This document shows, piece by piece, positions 1 through 8,187 of a stretch of DNA of 64,000 nucleotides; position 1 is the first letter of the stretch, and each line of letters begins with the position of its first letter. The notes beneath the pieces are model-generated. The model was not told the origin of the DNA. It ran no database searches and saw only the letters and a list, made by a program, of their open reading frames with translations. The position numbers were made by a program, and so were the translations under genes. This DNA comes from Mojavia pulchra JT2-VF2 (GTDB lineage: Bacteria; Cyanobacteriota; Cyanobacteriia; Cyanobacteriales; Nostocaceae): positions 1-64,000 of the forward strand of contig JAHHHN010000021.1 in the NCBI GenBank assembly GCA_019359325.1, given 5' to 3'.

Positions 1-36
1 CATCAAAGCCTCATTGCTCAACCTCCATCCCAGAGT

Positions 37-72
37 GCGATTGCCTCCGGCACTGCGCTTTAGCGCAATCGC
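37..72. repeat. Nested palindromic repeat with HIP-like ends
   Basis: Outer arms GCGATTG/CAATCGC enclose an inner perfect hairpin TGCGCT-TT-AGCGCA. A related element (GCGATCGC ... TGCGC-TC-CGCGCA ... ATCGC) occurs at 17651-17685, so this is probably a dispersed cyanobacterial palindromic repeat rather than a gene-specific site. Nothing coding was recognised in bases 1-204. Confidence 0.5.
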
Positions 73-167
73 TACCTTTCTTTGTTCCTTAGTATACCTG
101 TACTAAATTTAGATGCGTTTGCCCTGGATGCGGTAAATGAGGAAAAAGGTGTAAATATGCTAAAATA

Positions 168-193
168 GAGCCATTAAGCCGTCTTTATGGCTC
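168..193 (-). terminator. Hairpin downstream of the 79-aa membrane protein gene
   Basis: Seven-base arms GAGCCAT/ATGGCTC flank a 12-base loop, just beyond the stop at 205. Read on the minus strand the stem is followed by TATTTTAG, a weak T-rich tail. It is a plausible but not strong intrinsic terminator. Confidence 0.4.
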
Positions 194-204
194 CGGTTCA
201 GCAC

Positions 205-444
205 TTAAGGATTGATGATTCGGTAGTAAATTGCGGCAACCAATAAAATTGCCAAAATAACTAAGATAAAAGCGTTGCGGAATATAGAGGGTAGTTCGTC
301 TTTATCCGTGATTACATTATCTCGTTGCACCTGACTTATAGGCTCAACTTTCCTTGTTTTTTTGTGATTCTTGTAACCACCCGTGTTCTCTGTCAACGAA
401 ATAATATTTTCAGTTTTTGTTTGTTGCTGTTCTTTGGCTTTCAT
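205..444 (-). CDS. Small single-pass membrane protein, unknown function
   Basis: A 79-residue product with a charged, Lys/Gln/Thr-rich N-terminal part (about residues 1-50) and one hydrophobic segment at about 55-75 (FRNAFILVILAILLVAAIYY), ending shortly after it. This is the layout of a tail-anchored or single-span protein with its long hydrophilic part probably in the cytoplasm. I do not recognise the family. A hairpin follows the stop. Coding status rests on the clean membrane segment and start codon; no homology could be tested. Confidence 0.5.
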   Translation of the reverse strand: MKAKEQQQTKTENIISLTENTGGYKNHKKTRKVEPISQVQRDNVITDKDELPSIFRNAFILVILAILLVAAIYYRIINP

Positions 445-696
445 AAGATTTTCTGAATCCTTGTAGTTTTTCTGCTGTAAGTTTCCAAAGATTCATTAAT
501 AACTACATCATGCTTGGGAATTACCTTAGCTTGATGAGTAGTTATCCCAAAAGTTTAATTTGATATAAAGTTTATTTGTAATTGTAGTTACCTTATATCA
601 ATATGAACGCTGGCAGAATGACCTGCGTATTGTTACAACTGTGAGTTGCCCAGGTGTGCAATTAGACTGATATTTAAGTTTTTGCATATTCAAAAT

Positions 697-1275
697 CTAT
701 GGGAAAATCTGCTGTAAATTTAAAATAAAACCGGGGAGAACATCTTCACCGGATAAACTTGTAGGAGATTGTAAAACTAATGGTGCTTGATTAGGACGAT
801 AAATTATTACTTGTTTATCTTTGGGATTAATTAACCAACCAAGTTGTAAGCCATTAGCTAAGTATTCCTGCATCTTGGCTTGAGTGTCTTCCACATCATC
901 AGTTTCTGAAACCAATTCCACTGCAAAGTCAGGACACAAGGGGAGATATTTTTTTCTTTGTTGTGGTGTAAGAGCATCCCACCGTTCCATCTTTACCCAA
1001 GAAGCATCAGGAGAACGAGTTGCACCATTGGGAAGTTTAAAACCAGTGGAAGAATCAAAAGCTTTTCCGAAATTATTTTGACTGTTCCAAAGCCATAGTT
1101 GACCTAACAAATCAAAATTCCGGTTTCCTGTTTCTCCCCCAGTGGGTGACATAATTACTAATTCTCCTTCAGCAGTTAATTCCAGCCGCAGTTCTTGATT
1201 TACGGCAACAAGAAGTTCAAATTCCTCATCCGTAAATTTGAGATTAGGAGGTAATTGTAAAGTTAAAGCAGTCAT
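697..1275 (-). CDS. Uma2 family (DUF820) putative restriction-like nuclease
   Basis: Matches by eye the Uma2 family (PF05685), a PD-(D/E)XK-fold group greatly expanded in cyanobacteria. Visible hallmarks are the N-terminal hydrophobic-rich lead, GGETGNRNFDLLGQLWLW, RSPDASWV, the PDFAVELVSETD stretch holding the acidic catalytic residues, and MQEYLANG with a following IINPK/IYRP-like strand. The biochemical role of Uma2 proteins is unsettled; many copies may be decaying mobile nucleases. I chose the ATG at 1275 (GGAG upstream); an in-frame GTG at 1287 adds four residues. It is a monocistronic gene next to the defective oxygenase. Confidence 0.8.
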   Translation of the reverse strand: MTALTLQLPPNLKFTDEEFELLVAVNQELRLELTAEGELVIMSPTGGETGNRNFDLLGQLWLWNSQNNFGKAFDSSTGFKLPNGATRSPDASWVKMERWDALTPQQRKKYLPLCPDFAVELVSETDDVEDTQAKMQEYLANGLQLGWLINPKDKQVIIYRPNQAPLVLQSPTSLSGEDVLPGFILNLQQIFP

Positions 1276-1340
1276 AATTAATTCCACTCCACAGAAATGC
1301 TAGTTGCATCAAACCCATGCGCTGCCGATCCTCACCAGAT

Positions 1341-2228
1341 CTAACTACGCCATCGAAGTGTTTTTTCTTTAATTGGGTTAACGAAAGAACGTCCCTGGGT
1401 TTGAGACCGAGCAAATTCTGCTTTCAATCTATAATACCAACGGGCTTGTGCATCGGCATCTCCAACTAAAGTTAAGGGTGGATTATATTTCAAGCCGATT
1501 TGTTGTTTAAGCAAAATTTCTCGATCTTGATTGAGAAAACTGCGTGTAAACCATAGCAACAATGGTTTGAAAATGGGAAACCACGGTAAGGTTGTGTAGA
1601 ACAGAGTTGTTTCCTCTGTTTCAGTTTCGGAAATGGGAGTAATTGCTGTCAAGTTACAGACTATATGTTTATCGGTGGACACCCGCTCAATACGAATTCC
1701 CGGTAAACGGAATGAGATTTCGATCTGTGGATTGCGCCCAATCAAGCGATAGAAAAAGGTTTGTTGTTCTATTGGATGCTTTCGCATGGTAAAGCCGTAC
1801 AAAGATGGTTCAAAGGTTTTGTCTACCTCCTTTAGTGTTTGAGGGGAACGCCACCACCACGCCTGGTGAACGAAAGCAATATGAGCGGGATCGATCAATC
1901 CCACCACGGCGTGATCGACATCACAGGGAAGGCGGATGGACTCAACGGCTTGGGGAGCTTGGTTGGCAAATTCAGGGATGAGAGGGATTTCTCCTAGCTC
2001 TAAAGAATTCTCATCATTTGACATATAAATCCAAATATTTCCTTGCGCCTCTTGTATTGGATAGCTTTTCGTTTCACTTCCTTTGGCAAAGATTGCGCCT
2101 GAGCGATCGCGACTAAAAACGATTAGCTCGTTCAAGAGGGTTTTTGCAAGTAATTGTCCAGGTTTTAGCTGTTTACTAGGTAACGCATAGTACCAAGTAT
2201 TTCTTAAAAACAAAGGTATTTTAGCCAT
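1341..2228 (-). CDS. PaO-like aromatic-ring oxygenase homologue lacking its Rieske motif
   Basis: The product resembles the chlorophyll-degradation/PaO-like branch of Rieske oxygenases: an N-terminal NTWYYALPSKQL lead and the mononuclear iron site LIDPAHIAFVHQ with D113, H116 and H121. However, the CxH...CxxH motif that binds the [2Fe-2S] cluster is absent: residue 47 (GAIFA) runs almost directly into KSYPIQEAQGNIWIY, where family members have roughly 50 more residues including the cluster. The reading frame is intact, so an in-frame deletion is the simplest reading. Without the cluster the enzyme could not receive electrons in the normal way; it may be inactive or repurposed. Length 295 aa against about 340 or more usual. 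Confidence 0.7.
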   Translation of the reverse strand: MAKIPLFLRNTWYYALPSKQLKPGQLLAKTLLNELIVFSRDRSGAIFAKGSETKSYPIQEAQGNIWIYMSNDENSLELGEIPLIPEFANQAPQAVESIRLPCDVDHAVVGLIDPAHIAFVHQAWWWRSPQTLKEVDKTFEPSLYGFTMRKHPIEQQTFFYRLIGRNPQIEISFRLPGIRIERVSTDKHIVCNLTAITPISETETEETTLFYTTLPWFPIFKPLLLWFTRSFLNQDREILLKQQIGLKYNPPLTLVGDADAQARWYYRLKAEFARSQTQGRSFVNPIKEKTLRWRS

Positions 2229-2326
2229 CTTAGAGTTAGGGTTAGGTTAAATTGTGGCACAAAAGGTTAAGTAGTTGTAGATCAAGCCAATTGACTCACC
2301 TACATCAGCTGTCGTGCTTCTTGAAT

Positions 2327-2572
2327 TCATTGCGCCATCAGCCCAGAGTTACGATACAGCTGATTAGGTTGTTGCTGTATTGTTTGTGTTGTTATTACCT
2401 GGAAGCGTAAAATCCGCTTTTGGAGGTCATGCAGAGATACCTGAGCCAGTTGATTAACTGAGCAAATACCAACGTGAAGCAGCAACCCGTAGTACTGACA
2501 ACCAACCGATGGTAGCCTTGAAAAATCTGCTAATGCAGTCGATTTATTAATATGCTGAATATGCATCTGCAT
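2327..2572 (-). pseudogene. Truncated DUF4332-type helix-hairpin-helix protein
   Basis: The 81-residue frame contains the segment ALADFSRLPSVGCQYYGLLL followed by GICSVNQLA, which resembles the helix-hairpin-helix DUF4332 domain of small cyanobacterial proteins. Homologues I know continue N-terminally; here the frame reaches an in-frame TGA about 60 bases upstream of the ATG, after a short stretch (LAAQ) that still fits the family. The C-terminus (QPNQLYRNSGLMAQ) looks non-homologous. I read it as a 5'-truncated remnant; a short functional product cannot be excluded. Confidence 0.45.
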
Positions 2573-3372
2573 TTGAGCAGCTAAGTTTTGTTTGAATGAA
2601 TTGCCAACACCAAGCCTGCATCAAGAAAATAGAGATAAGTCTCTACTTGAAGATGATTAATTCTTGAAACTGTGTAGAACACTTCAGATGCAGGCCTCTG
2701 CTGCCTACACTGAAGAACTCAGGGGGGAGTGGTTTGATTTATTGTATTCGACAATAGAGTCGGGAATACCCGCAACAGCCATCTAGAGGCAGTGGAGAGT
2801 ACCCCACAAGGCACTTTTGCCATCATTTTTGGGGTGTCTCACAAAAGTTATCATGTTTATGATATGCGATCGCAGTGATTATAGCTATAGTTCATATAGG
2901 ATTCATATCTGATTTTTGAAATACACGTAGGGTGGACTTTGCAACTATTCGTGCAGAAAAGCAGGCGAATTCTAGTTCAGCTTTGGCGCGATCGCCCTTT
3001 GGGAGCATTGCATCTAACGAGTTTAGCCTGCGGTGGCTGCTCATAGTCTGTGTGAGCCATTCACCTACCAAGCGTTGTGCATACTGCCTTACTCTCCAAT
3101 CAGTATGCTTACTGCCTCACTCTTGTTAACGGGTGCGGCTCTTTAGAGTGCGAATTACGCACTGGCAATTTTATTTAGATTAAGGCGCTAGGAGGAAACT
3201 TGAACGGGACAATTCTGAAGCGAGAGAGGTACTTAATGCTTCTCTTATATTAAATTTAGGGGTGTCCACTTTTCCAGTGTTGGCACCCTTTCTTTTTTAT
3301 ACTCAACTTATGTTAGGCGATCGCAAGCTTTCGGCTCAATGATATACCAAAATGAATGCGTGAATTACTCAA
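2573..3372. other. Non-coding spacer
   Basis: About 800 bases with no credible gene. It has one HIP1 site near 2864, a GTAGGGTGG repeat fragment near 2927, and a T-rich tract after a GGGTGTCCAC...GTTGGCACCC imperfect hairpin near 3262-3297 that could terminate a plus-strand transcript. The 65-codon frame at 2932-3129 has no start context or recognisable features. Confidence 0.5.
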
Positions 3373-3698
3373 ATGAAAAAGCAAACTGGAGTTTGAGAAA
3401 GTAAAAGCTTCTTTTGCTTGCGGAAAACACCAAAATGAGAAAGCAAAAGCTGCTTTTGAGAAAGTAAAAGCTGCTTTTGCTTGCGGAAAACACTAAAATG
3501 AGAAAGCAAAAGCTGCTTTTGAGAAAGTAAAAGCTTCTTTTGCTTGCGGAAAACACTAAAATGAGAAAGTAAAAGCTGCTTTTGAGAAAGTAAAAGCTGC
3601 TTTTGAGTAAGTAAAAGCTTCTTTTGCTTGCGGAAAACACCAAAATGAGAAAGTAAAAGCTGCTTTTGAGTAAGTCAAATGGCATTTTGAGTAAGCAA
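3373..3698. repeat. Tandem array of a 63-bp unit built on AAAAGCTGCTTTT hairpins
   Basis: About five units of a 63-bp repeat occur, each made of 21/22-bp subunits GAGAAAGTAAAAGCTGCTTTT plus a linker TTGCTTGCGGAAAACACYAAA. Each subunit contains AAAAGC-T-GCTTTT, a perfect 6-bp inverted repeat around one base. Because 63 is divisible by three, the minus strand stays open as a 113-codon low-complexity frame (3365-3706), most likely a by-product of the periodicity. Copies differ by few substitutions (GCAAAAG/GTAAAAG, GCTGC/GCTTC), so the array is recent or homogenised. Confidence 0.85.
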
Positions 3699-3857
3699 TC
3701 AAGCATCGTTAGTTAATTCAATATAAATTTCAGTCTAGGCGATCGCAGCAGCCGTCAACAAATCATTAAAAATTCCGAAAAGGCTTGTGTAATCTGCGCG
3801 AATGTGTAAGTTCTAGCTTTATGTAGGGCGAGTAATGTCCAGTACTCTTGGCTGCGG

Positions 3858-4262
3858 CTAATTGAAACTCTGCATTTCAATTTCTAATTCTAGATAGCCT
3901 GTCTGCTCATCAAAACTCCTTTTAAAGGTAAACTCTTCACTAGCGCCAATCACTATTTCAGCAGTTGTATAGATTAGGCATCCATTATCAAGATGTCCAC
4001 CAATAGTTTTACCTTGTTTGTCAGCGATCGCAATGTGTAAATGTACGCCTGTGGTTGCTATTGTTCCATTAAGAGTGAGTATTTCAAATTTATCGTTGAA
4101 AACTGTACTATTGTCTTGATTGGCAAAGCGAATTTTTGCCTGTTTTAAACTGCCAATTGCACTCAAGATAAACCCTGCTTTAATATCTTGCTGGATGGCA
4201 AATTGCTTTAGGCTTTGCCTTAAATCTTCATTTGGTTTGAGTCTAATAGCAAAGAGTTTCAT
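3858..4262 (-). CDS. PPC/DUF296 domain protein
   Basis: A 134-residue stand-alone PCC/DUF296 domain protein (PF03479). The pattern MKLFAIRLKPNEDLRQSLKQ, then GFILSAIGSLKQAKIRFA, the GTIATTGVHLHIAIADKQG core and GGHLDNGCLIYTTAEIVI is characteristic. The conserved HLHIAIAD and GGHL segments carry the histidines that bind metal in structurally studied bacterial members. In plants the domain accompanies AT-hooks; bacterial single-domain forms are of unknown function and form trimers. It is divergently arranged with the dynamin-like gene, sharing a 107-base intergenic region. Confidence 0.85.
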   Translation of the reverse strand: MKLFAIRLKPNEDLRQSLKQFAIQQDIKAGFILSAIGSLKQAKIRFANQDNSTVFNDKFEILTLNGTIATTGVHLHIAIADKQGKTIGGHLDNGCLIYTTAEIVIGASEEFTFKRSFDEQTGYLELEIEMQSFN

Positions 4263-4335
4263 TAGTTAGTTATTCTACATTAATACAAGGATACTTGAGC
4301 CGTATTTCTACTGTGGTTTTTTCATACTGCTTTGA

Positions 4336-4357
4336 ATAATATATACAAATATATTAT
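4336..4357. promoter_or_regulatory. AT-only inverted repeat upstream of the dynamin-like gene
   Basis: Perfect 9-bp arms ATAATATAT/ATATATTAT around ACAA, ending 12 bases before the ATG at 4370, hence overlapping the probable leader. It could be an operator or a leader hairpin, but A/T-only palindromes arise easily by chance in this AT-rich DNA. Confidence 0.3.
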
Positions 4358-4369
4358 CAGGGTATAAAT

Positions 4370-6841
4370 ATGTCAGAGTTGCCACCACAGTGTCAAGATT
4401 TAAAACAACAAGTTGAATATATATTACAGCTTTTACAGCAAGAACCCACACTGCGTTCTTATGACATTACACCTGTGCAAACTTCGCTTGATAAAGCAAT
4501 TTCTCCAAGATTTGAAATTGTGTTTGCAGGTGCGTTTAGTGCAGGTAAATCTATGCTGATTAACGCGCTACTAGAACGGGAATTGTTATACAGTGCAGAA
4601 GGACACGCTACTGGTACAGAATGCAAGATTGAGTATGCACCAGCTGCTCAAGAACGTGTTGTTTTAACATTTCTGAGTGAGGCAGAAATTCGAGAACAAG
4701 CTGTTGCTTTATGTCAAGAATTAGGATTTAAAACAGTAGCAAATATTAATCAAACTGATGTAATTGATTTACTTAGCCAAGGTTGCCAAGCTATCCTCCA
4801 GCAAGAGGGTGGAGAGAGTAAATCGGAACGTGCAAAACAAGCCAAGGCGTTACAGTTGTTGCTTGAAGGATATGTGGTAAATCGTCAACATATCCATACA
4901 GTTAATAATGCCACATATTCAATGGAGCAATTTAACTTTTCTAATCTCAAAGAAGCTGCTGGATATGCGCGCCGTGGTAGCAATAGCGCTGTTTTGAAGC
5001 GGATTGAATATTATTGCAACCATCCTCTATTGCAAGACGGTAACGTAATTATCGACACCCCAGGAATTGATGCGCCAGTAGAGAAGGATGCACAACTAAC
5101 TTATGACAAAATTCAACATCCTGATACTTCAGCAGTGGTGTGTGTCTTAAAACCTGCTGCTGCGGGTGATATGACGAAGGAAGAAACAGAACTTTTGCAA
5201 ACTATGCGAGGGAATAGCGGAATACGCGATCGCGTTTTCTATATTTTCAACCGCATTGATGAAACTTGGTACAATGCCCAGTTAAGGCAAAGGCTAGATG
5301 AATTAATTAATGGACAGTTTCGAGATAGTAACAGAGTTTATAAAACCAGTGGATTACTAGGTTTTTATGGCAGTCAAATTAAACAAACAACAACAAGCGA
5401 TCGCTTTGGTTTAGATTCAATTTTTGCTGCAAGTGTTAAAGGTTTAGATGGTAGAGAGGAAACGCCTCAATTCGTTAGTGAATTTAATCGCTACTGTGTC
5501 AACTCTAGTAAATTATTAGCCAGTAGTTTCCGAATATCTGTTAATAATTTTGAAACTCCCAATCAAAACTATGTGCGGATTTTATCTGAACATGGAACAC
5601 CTTTGATTAACCAACTAATTCAAGATAGTGGTATTGAAGAATTTAGAACTGCTATTACTCGCTACCTTACCGAAGAAAAACGCCCACAGCTTTTTCAAAT
5701 TCTAGCTGATGATTTGGAAAATGTTTGTATTAACTTGAAAAAACATTATCAGTCAGTACAACGGGATTTATATAGTCAACCGCGAGAAATTGAAACTATG
5801 AAGTCCCAGGAATTACAACGCCTCAATCAGCAATTACAGCAAATAGGCAAAGACTTTAGCCAGCACATTACTGAAGAAGTTAACCAAATAATTAATAATG
5901 CTTGCGATATTTTTGAGGCAGATTTTCGCCATTTGCAATCACGGATGATTCGTCGTTTAGATGAGTTGCTAGATACATTTTCTGTCGCTGATGCTTATCG
6001 GCGTGCAACCCTTAGCCATCCTCGCAATGCGACTGCACCTCTACTTGCTATTTTAGTGGAAGCATTTTATTATTTAGCTAATCAGTTAGAAGATGTTTTA
6101 ATCGAGTCTTGCCAGCAAATAATTGCTAATCTATTTCAACATTTAATAGACAAAATCCGCAAGTCAGAATATTATCGTCACTTGTATCGCTTGTTAGGTA
6201 ATGATAGCGGTATTGAACAACAGATCAAAGAAGTAGAAAAGCTAGTTTCTCAAGCGCTGGTGAGTGCAGCAAGTGTAGAGTGCGATCGCTTTGTCAGAGA
6301 AAGCCCCAGATTTTATGAAGAAGGTACTTTTTCTATATATCAGTTTCGCCAGACTTTACAGCAAACTTCTCAAGGTTACGACTGCGAAAGCATGGTAGAA
6401 GCAGAACCAGCAATTAGACAGTTATTAAAGCTAGATTTTGAGCCGAAAGTTTCCCAAACCATTCGCAAATCTTTCCGCCAAACTATCAATCAAATCCTCA
6501 AAAATCAGTTATTAGCAATGGCTGAACATCAAGCAGATGAAATAGTACAACAGTATCCCAATGCGCGGACTTATTTAGAGAAAACTTTAGAACAAGAAGC
6601 TGAAGAAAAAATCATTAATAATCAACGTTTGCTAAATGCAGTTGAGCAAAAAATAACAAAATACAATGCATCGGTCAATAGTATCAATGATTGTCTACAT
6701 ATAATGCATTCATCAGATTATTTATTACCTGTGATTGCTGAATATGACTCGGAATATTTTGTTAATAATATGGTAGATAATAAGTATATACCTTCAAATG
6801 GTTTATCAAATGCTCTGATAGAGGATTTAAATTGTATTTAA
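4370..6841 (+). CDS. Bacterial dynamin-like large GTPase
   Basis: An 823-residue dynamin-superfamily protein. The G1 P-loop GAFSAGKS is at residues 54-61, G2 lies in ATGTECKIEY (about 80), G3 is DTPGIDAP (about 228) and G4 is FNRIDE (about 288). After the GTPase domain follow long helical, Gln/Leu/Arg-rich segments (about 430-620 and 690-780) typical of the stalk of bacterial dynamin-like proteins, which remodel membranes. A hydrophobic patch near 540-580 (ATAPLLAILVEAFYYLANQL) could be the membrane paddle. The protein ends in ...EDLNCI. It is followed by a KGK-domain gene 85 bases downstream and may be co-transcribed. Membrane role is inferred from the family; the substrate membrane is unknown. 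Confidence 0.85.
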   Translation: MSELPPQCQDLKQQVEYILQLLQQEPTLRSYDITPVQTSLDKAISPRFEIVFAGAFSAGKSMLINALLERELLYSAEGHATGTECKIEYAPAAQERVVLTFLSEAEIREQAVALCQELGFKTVANINQTDVIDLLSQGCQAILQQEGGESKSERAKQAKALQLLLEGYVVNRQHIHTVNNATYSMEQFNFSNLKEAAGYARRGSNSAVLKRIEYYCNHPLLQDGNVIIDTPGIDAPVEKDAQLTYDKIQHPDTSAVVCVLKPAAAGDMTKEETELLQTMRGNSGIRDRVFYIFNRIDETWYNAQLRQRLDELINGQFRDSNRVYKTSGLLGFYGSQIKQTTTSDRFGLDSIFAASVKGLDGREETPQFVSEFNRYCVNSSKLLASSFRISVNNFETPNQNYVRILSEHGTPLINQLIQDSGIEEFRTAITRYLTEEKRPQLFQILADDLENVCINLKKHYQSVQRDLYSQPREIETMKSQELQRLNQQLQQIGKDFSQHITEEVNQIINNACDIFEADFRHLQSRMIRRLDELLDTFSVADAYRRATLSHPRNATAPLLAILVEAFYYLANQLEDVLIESCQQIIANLFQHLIDKIRKSEYYRHLYRLLGNDSGIEQQIKEVEKLVSQALVSAASVECDRFVRESPRFYEEGTFSIYQFRQTLQQTSQGYDCESMVEAEPAIRQLLKLDFEPKVSQTIRKSFRQTINQILKNQLLAMAEHQADEIVQQYPNARTYLEKTLEQEAEEKIINNQRLLNAVEQKITKYNASVNSINDCLHIMHSSDYLLPVIAEYDSEYFVNNMVDNKYIPSNGLSNALIEDLNCI

Positions 6842-6866
6842 CTTAACTAGCTTAATTGTCCATAAT

Positions 6867-6892
6867 TGTAGGGTGGTACAGCCCACCTTACA
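6867..6892. repeat. TGTAGGGTGG...CCACCTTACA dispersed inverted repeat
   Basis: An imperfect inverted repeat between the dynamin-like and KGK genes. The related and more perfect element at 7762-7788 (TGTAGGGT...ACCCTACA) indicates a dispersed cyanobacterial repeat family rather than an operator. Confidence 0.5.
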
Positions 6893-6925
6893 AACTAAAT
6901 AATTTTTACATACATATAGGATGAT

Positions 6926-7339
6926 ATGGAAGATAGATTCAAACTATTAGAGTGCAATGATAATGATGTTTTTTCATTTCCTGGTGATGTGACATCAAAA
7001 GTAGGTAGTTTTAAAGAAAAAGTTCGTAAAGCATTCGGTAAAACAGCCGGATCTCAATTTACTAATGAATTAATTGCTCAAAAGGTAAATATAGATGCTA
7101 GTAAATTGCATCCAAATGGCGCTGCTGGAACTTTTGAGGGTTGGTTTAATGAAGGGATAAATTATGAACTTCTTACTTTGGGTTCTCAAAGCTGGAAGAA
7201 AGGAAAAATTAAAATTAACATCAACGTTGAATTTTTCGTTGAAGAAGACGAAAACCTAGAAATAGTAAATAATAATGATTCAGGAATTTCTGAGTTTGAA
7301 TCACCACTTGATGACCTGAAACGCATGATTAACCAATAA
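6926..7339 (+). CDS. KGK domain-containing protein
   Basis: A 137-residue protein of the cyanobacterial KGK family (PF08872). The family hallmarks are visible: an N-terminal CNDNDVFSF lead, VGSFKEKVRKAF, a middle region ending in WFNEGINYELLTLGSQSW, and the name-giving KKGKIKINI followed by VEFF at about residues 91-104. The C-terminus is acidic (EEDENLEIVNNND) and ends SPLDDLKRMINQ. The family has no known function. It may be co-transcribed with the dynamin-like GTPase, though a repeat lies between them. Confidence 0.8.
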   Translation: MEDRFKLLECNDNDVFSFPGDVTSKVGSFKEKVRKAFGKTAGSQFTNELIAQKVNIDASKLHPNGAAGTFEGWFNEGINYELLTLGSQSWKKGKIKININVEFFVEEDENLEIVNNNDSGISEFESPLDDLKRMINQ

Positions 7340-7477
7340 ACTTAATTCAGGTGATAGACAAAGTACTGCGATCGCAGATAACTTAATTAAGTTTGCTAAT
7401 TTATTTGTTTGTGCAATCAAGCTTTAAATTAGGCAAATATTTACATGACTAAATTATCAATAGTTCTTTAAATATTC

Positions 7478-7722
7478 ATGAATAAACCCCCCGCATTCGC
7501 ATCCCACCGCAAGTAAAAACATATGTCTTTCAACGCGACAAATATCAATGCCAAAGCTGTGGTAAGACAACTTTAGAAACTGACCTTACCATCGACCATA
7601 TTATTCCTCTTGCCCGTGGCGGTCAAAATGATATCAGTAACCTACAGACTCTTTGCTATACTTGCAATCAGCAAAAAAAAGACCACATTGACTCTCGTTT
7701 CAGACGCCACTTTGATTCTTAA
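7478..7722 (+). pseudogene. HNH endonuclease, frameshifted in a C6 run
   Basis: The frame 7492-7722 encodes an HNH nuclease: VFQRDKYQCQSCGK with the first zinc CxxC, then DLTIDHIIPLARGGQNDISN with the catalytic DH and N, and CYTCNQQKK with the second CxxC. This frame has no ATG and begins after a stop at 7483. The ATG at 7478 (ATG AAT AAA) lies in another frame that stops after 12 codons; adding one C to the run at 7487-7492 (C6 to C7) would fuse them into one ORF of about 81 codons starting MNKPPRIRIPPQVKTYVF. It is a decayed gene, a homopolymer phase switch or a sequencing error. Small cyanobacterial HNH proteins are of this size. Confidence 0.7.
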
Positions 7723-7761
7723 TATAAAAATCCTAAATCATTTAGAAAAAATTTTAATTAG

Positions 7762-7788
7762 TGTAGGGTGGGCAATGCCTACCCTACA
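7762..7788. repeat. TGTAGGGT-GGGCAATGCCT-ACCCTACA inverted repeat
   Basis: Arms TGTAGGGT/ACCCTACA plus inner GGC/GCC form a near-perfect hairpin. Related copies occur at 6867-6892 and, as a fragment, near 2927. Confidence 0.6.
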
Positions 7789-7889
7789 ACGTGTATGTCA
7801 AAAAGAAAATTTTGAAAAAAGAATGCGACAAAATGTTGTGCCCTTACGAATAATTTATATGTCGCAAACATTATTTGAATTGGTATAAG

Positions 7890-7917
7890 CCTCTCTCTGC
7901 TTTGGAGAGGGTTTCTT
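7890..7917 (+). terminator. Possible intrinsic terminator
   Basis: CCTCTC/GAGAGG arms with a 9-base loop followed by GTTTCTTT. It lies about 170 bases beyond the HNH pseudogene and could end its transcript. Confidence 0.4.
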
Positions 7918-8042
7918 TAGAATCTGTCGAACTCATATTAAAGTCGAATTTTGTAGATAAAAAAGAACCATGTCTTCTATATAGAGACATGGCAAACTTT
8001 AAGAGTATTTACTTATTTTAGTAGATGTTTAATAAGATTTAG

Positions 8043-8187
8043 TCTTATTTAAGCGCATCTCTTAATCGCTTGAGTAACTTGGCCAATTCAAAAAATTATG
8101 GAGCTTTTGGCCTGCTTTCTAGCACAATTTTGTTGTAAGCATTGATAGCAGCATCAGCATTGAGTCTGTTGAAACTAACTTTAGCTA
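8043..8187 (-). pseudogene. Degraded duplicate of the 3' end of the next gene
   Basis: Bases 8112-8154 are identical to 8297-8339, inside the following gene, over 43 bases; flanking bases on both sides are recognisably similar (for example TTAAGCGCATC.. against TTAGATTCATCC..). The copy sits directly downstream of the intact gene with no long reading frame, so it is the remnant of a partial tandem duplication. Confidence 0.6.

Noticed and set aside
2932-3129. 65-codon plus-strand frame
   Set aside because: No site, no family features, in a spacer.
3373-3698. CRISPR array
   Set aside because: The repeat has no unique spacers; all linkers are near-identical.
3365-3706. 113-codon minus-strand frame in the repeat
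   Set aside because: Periodic low-complexity product caused by a repeat length divisible by three; no start site.
7610-7888. 92-codon plus-strand frame
   Set aside because: Shadow of the HNH frame.
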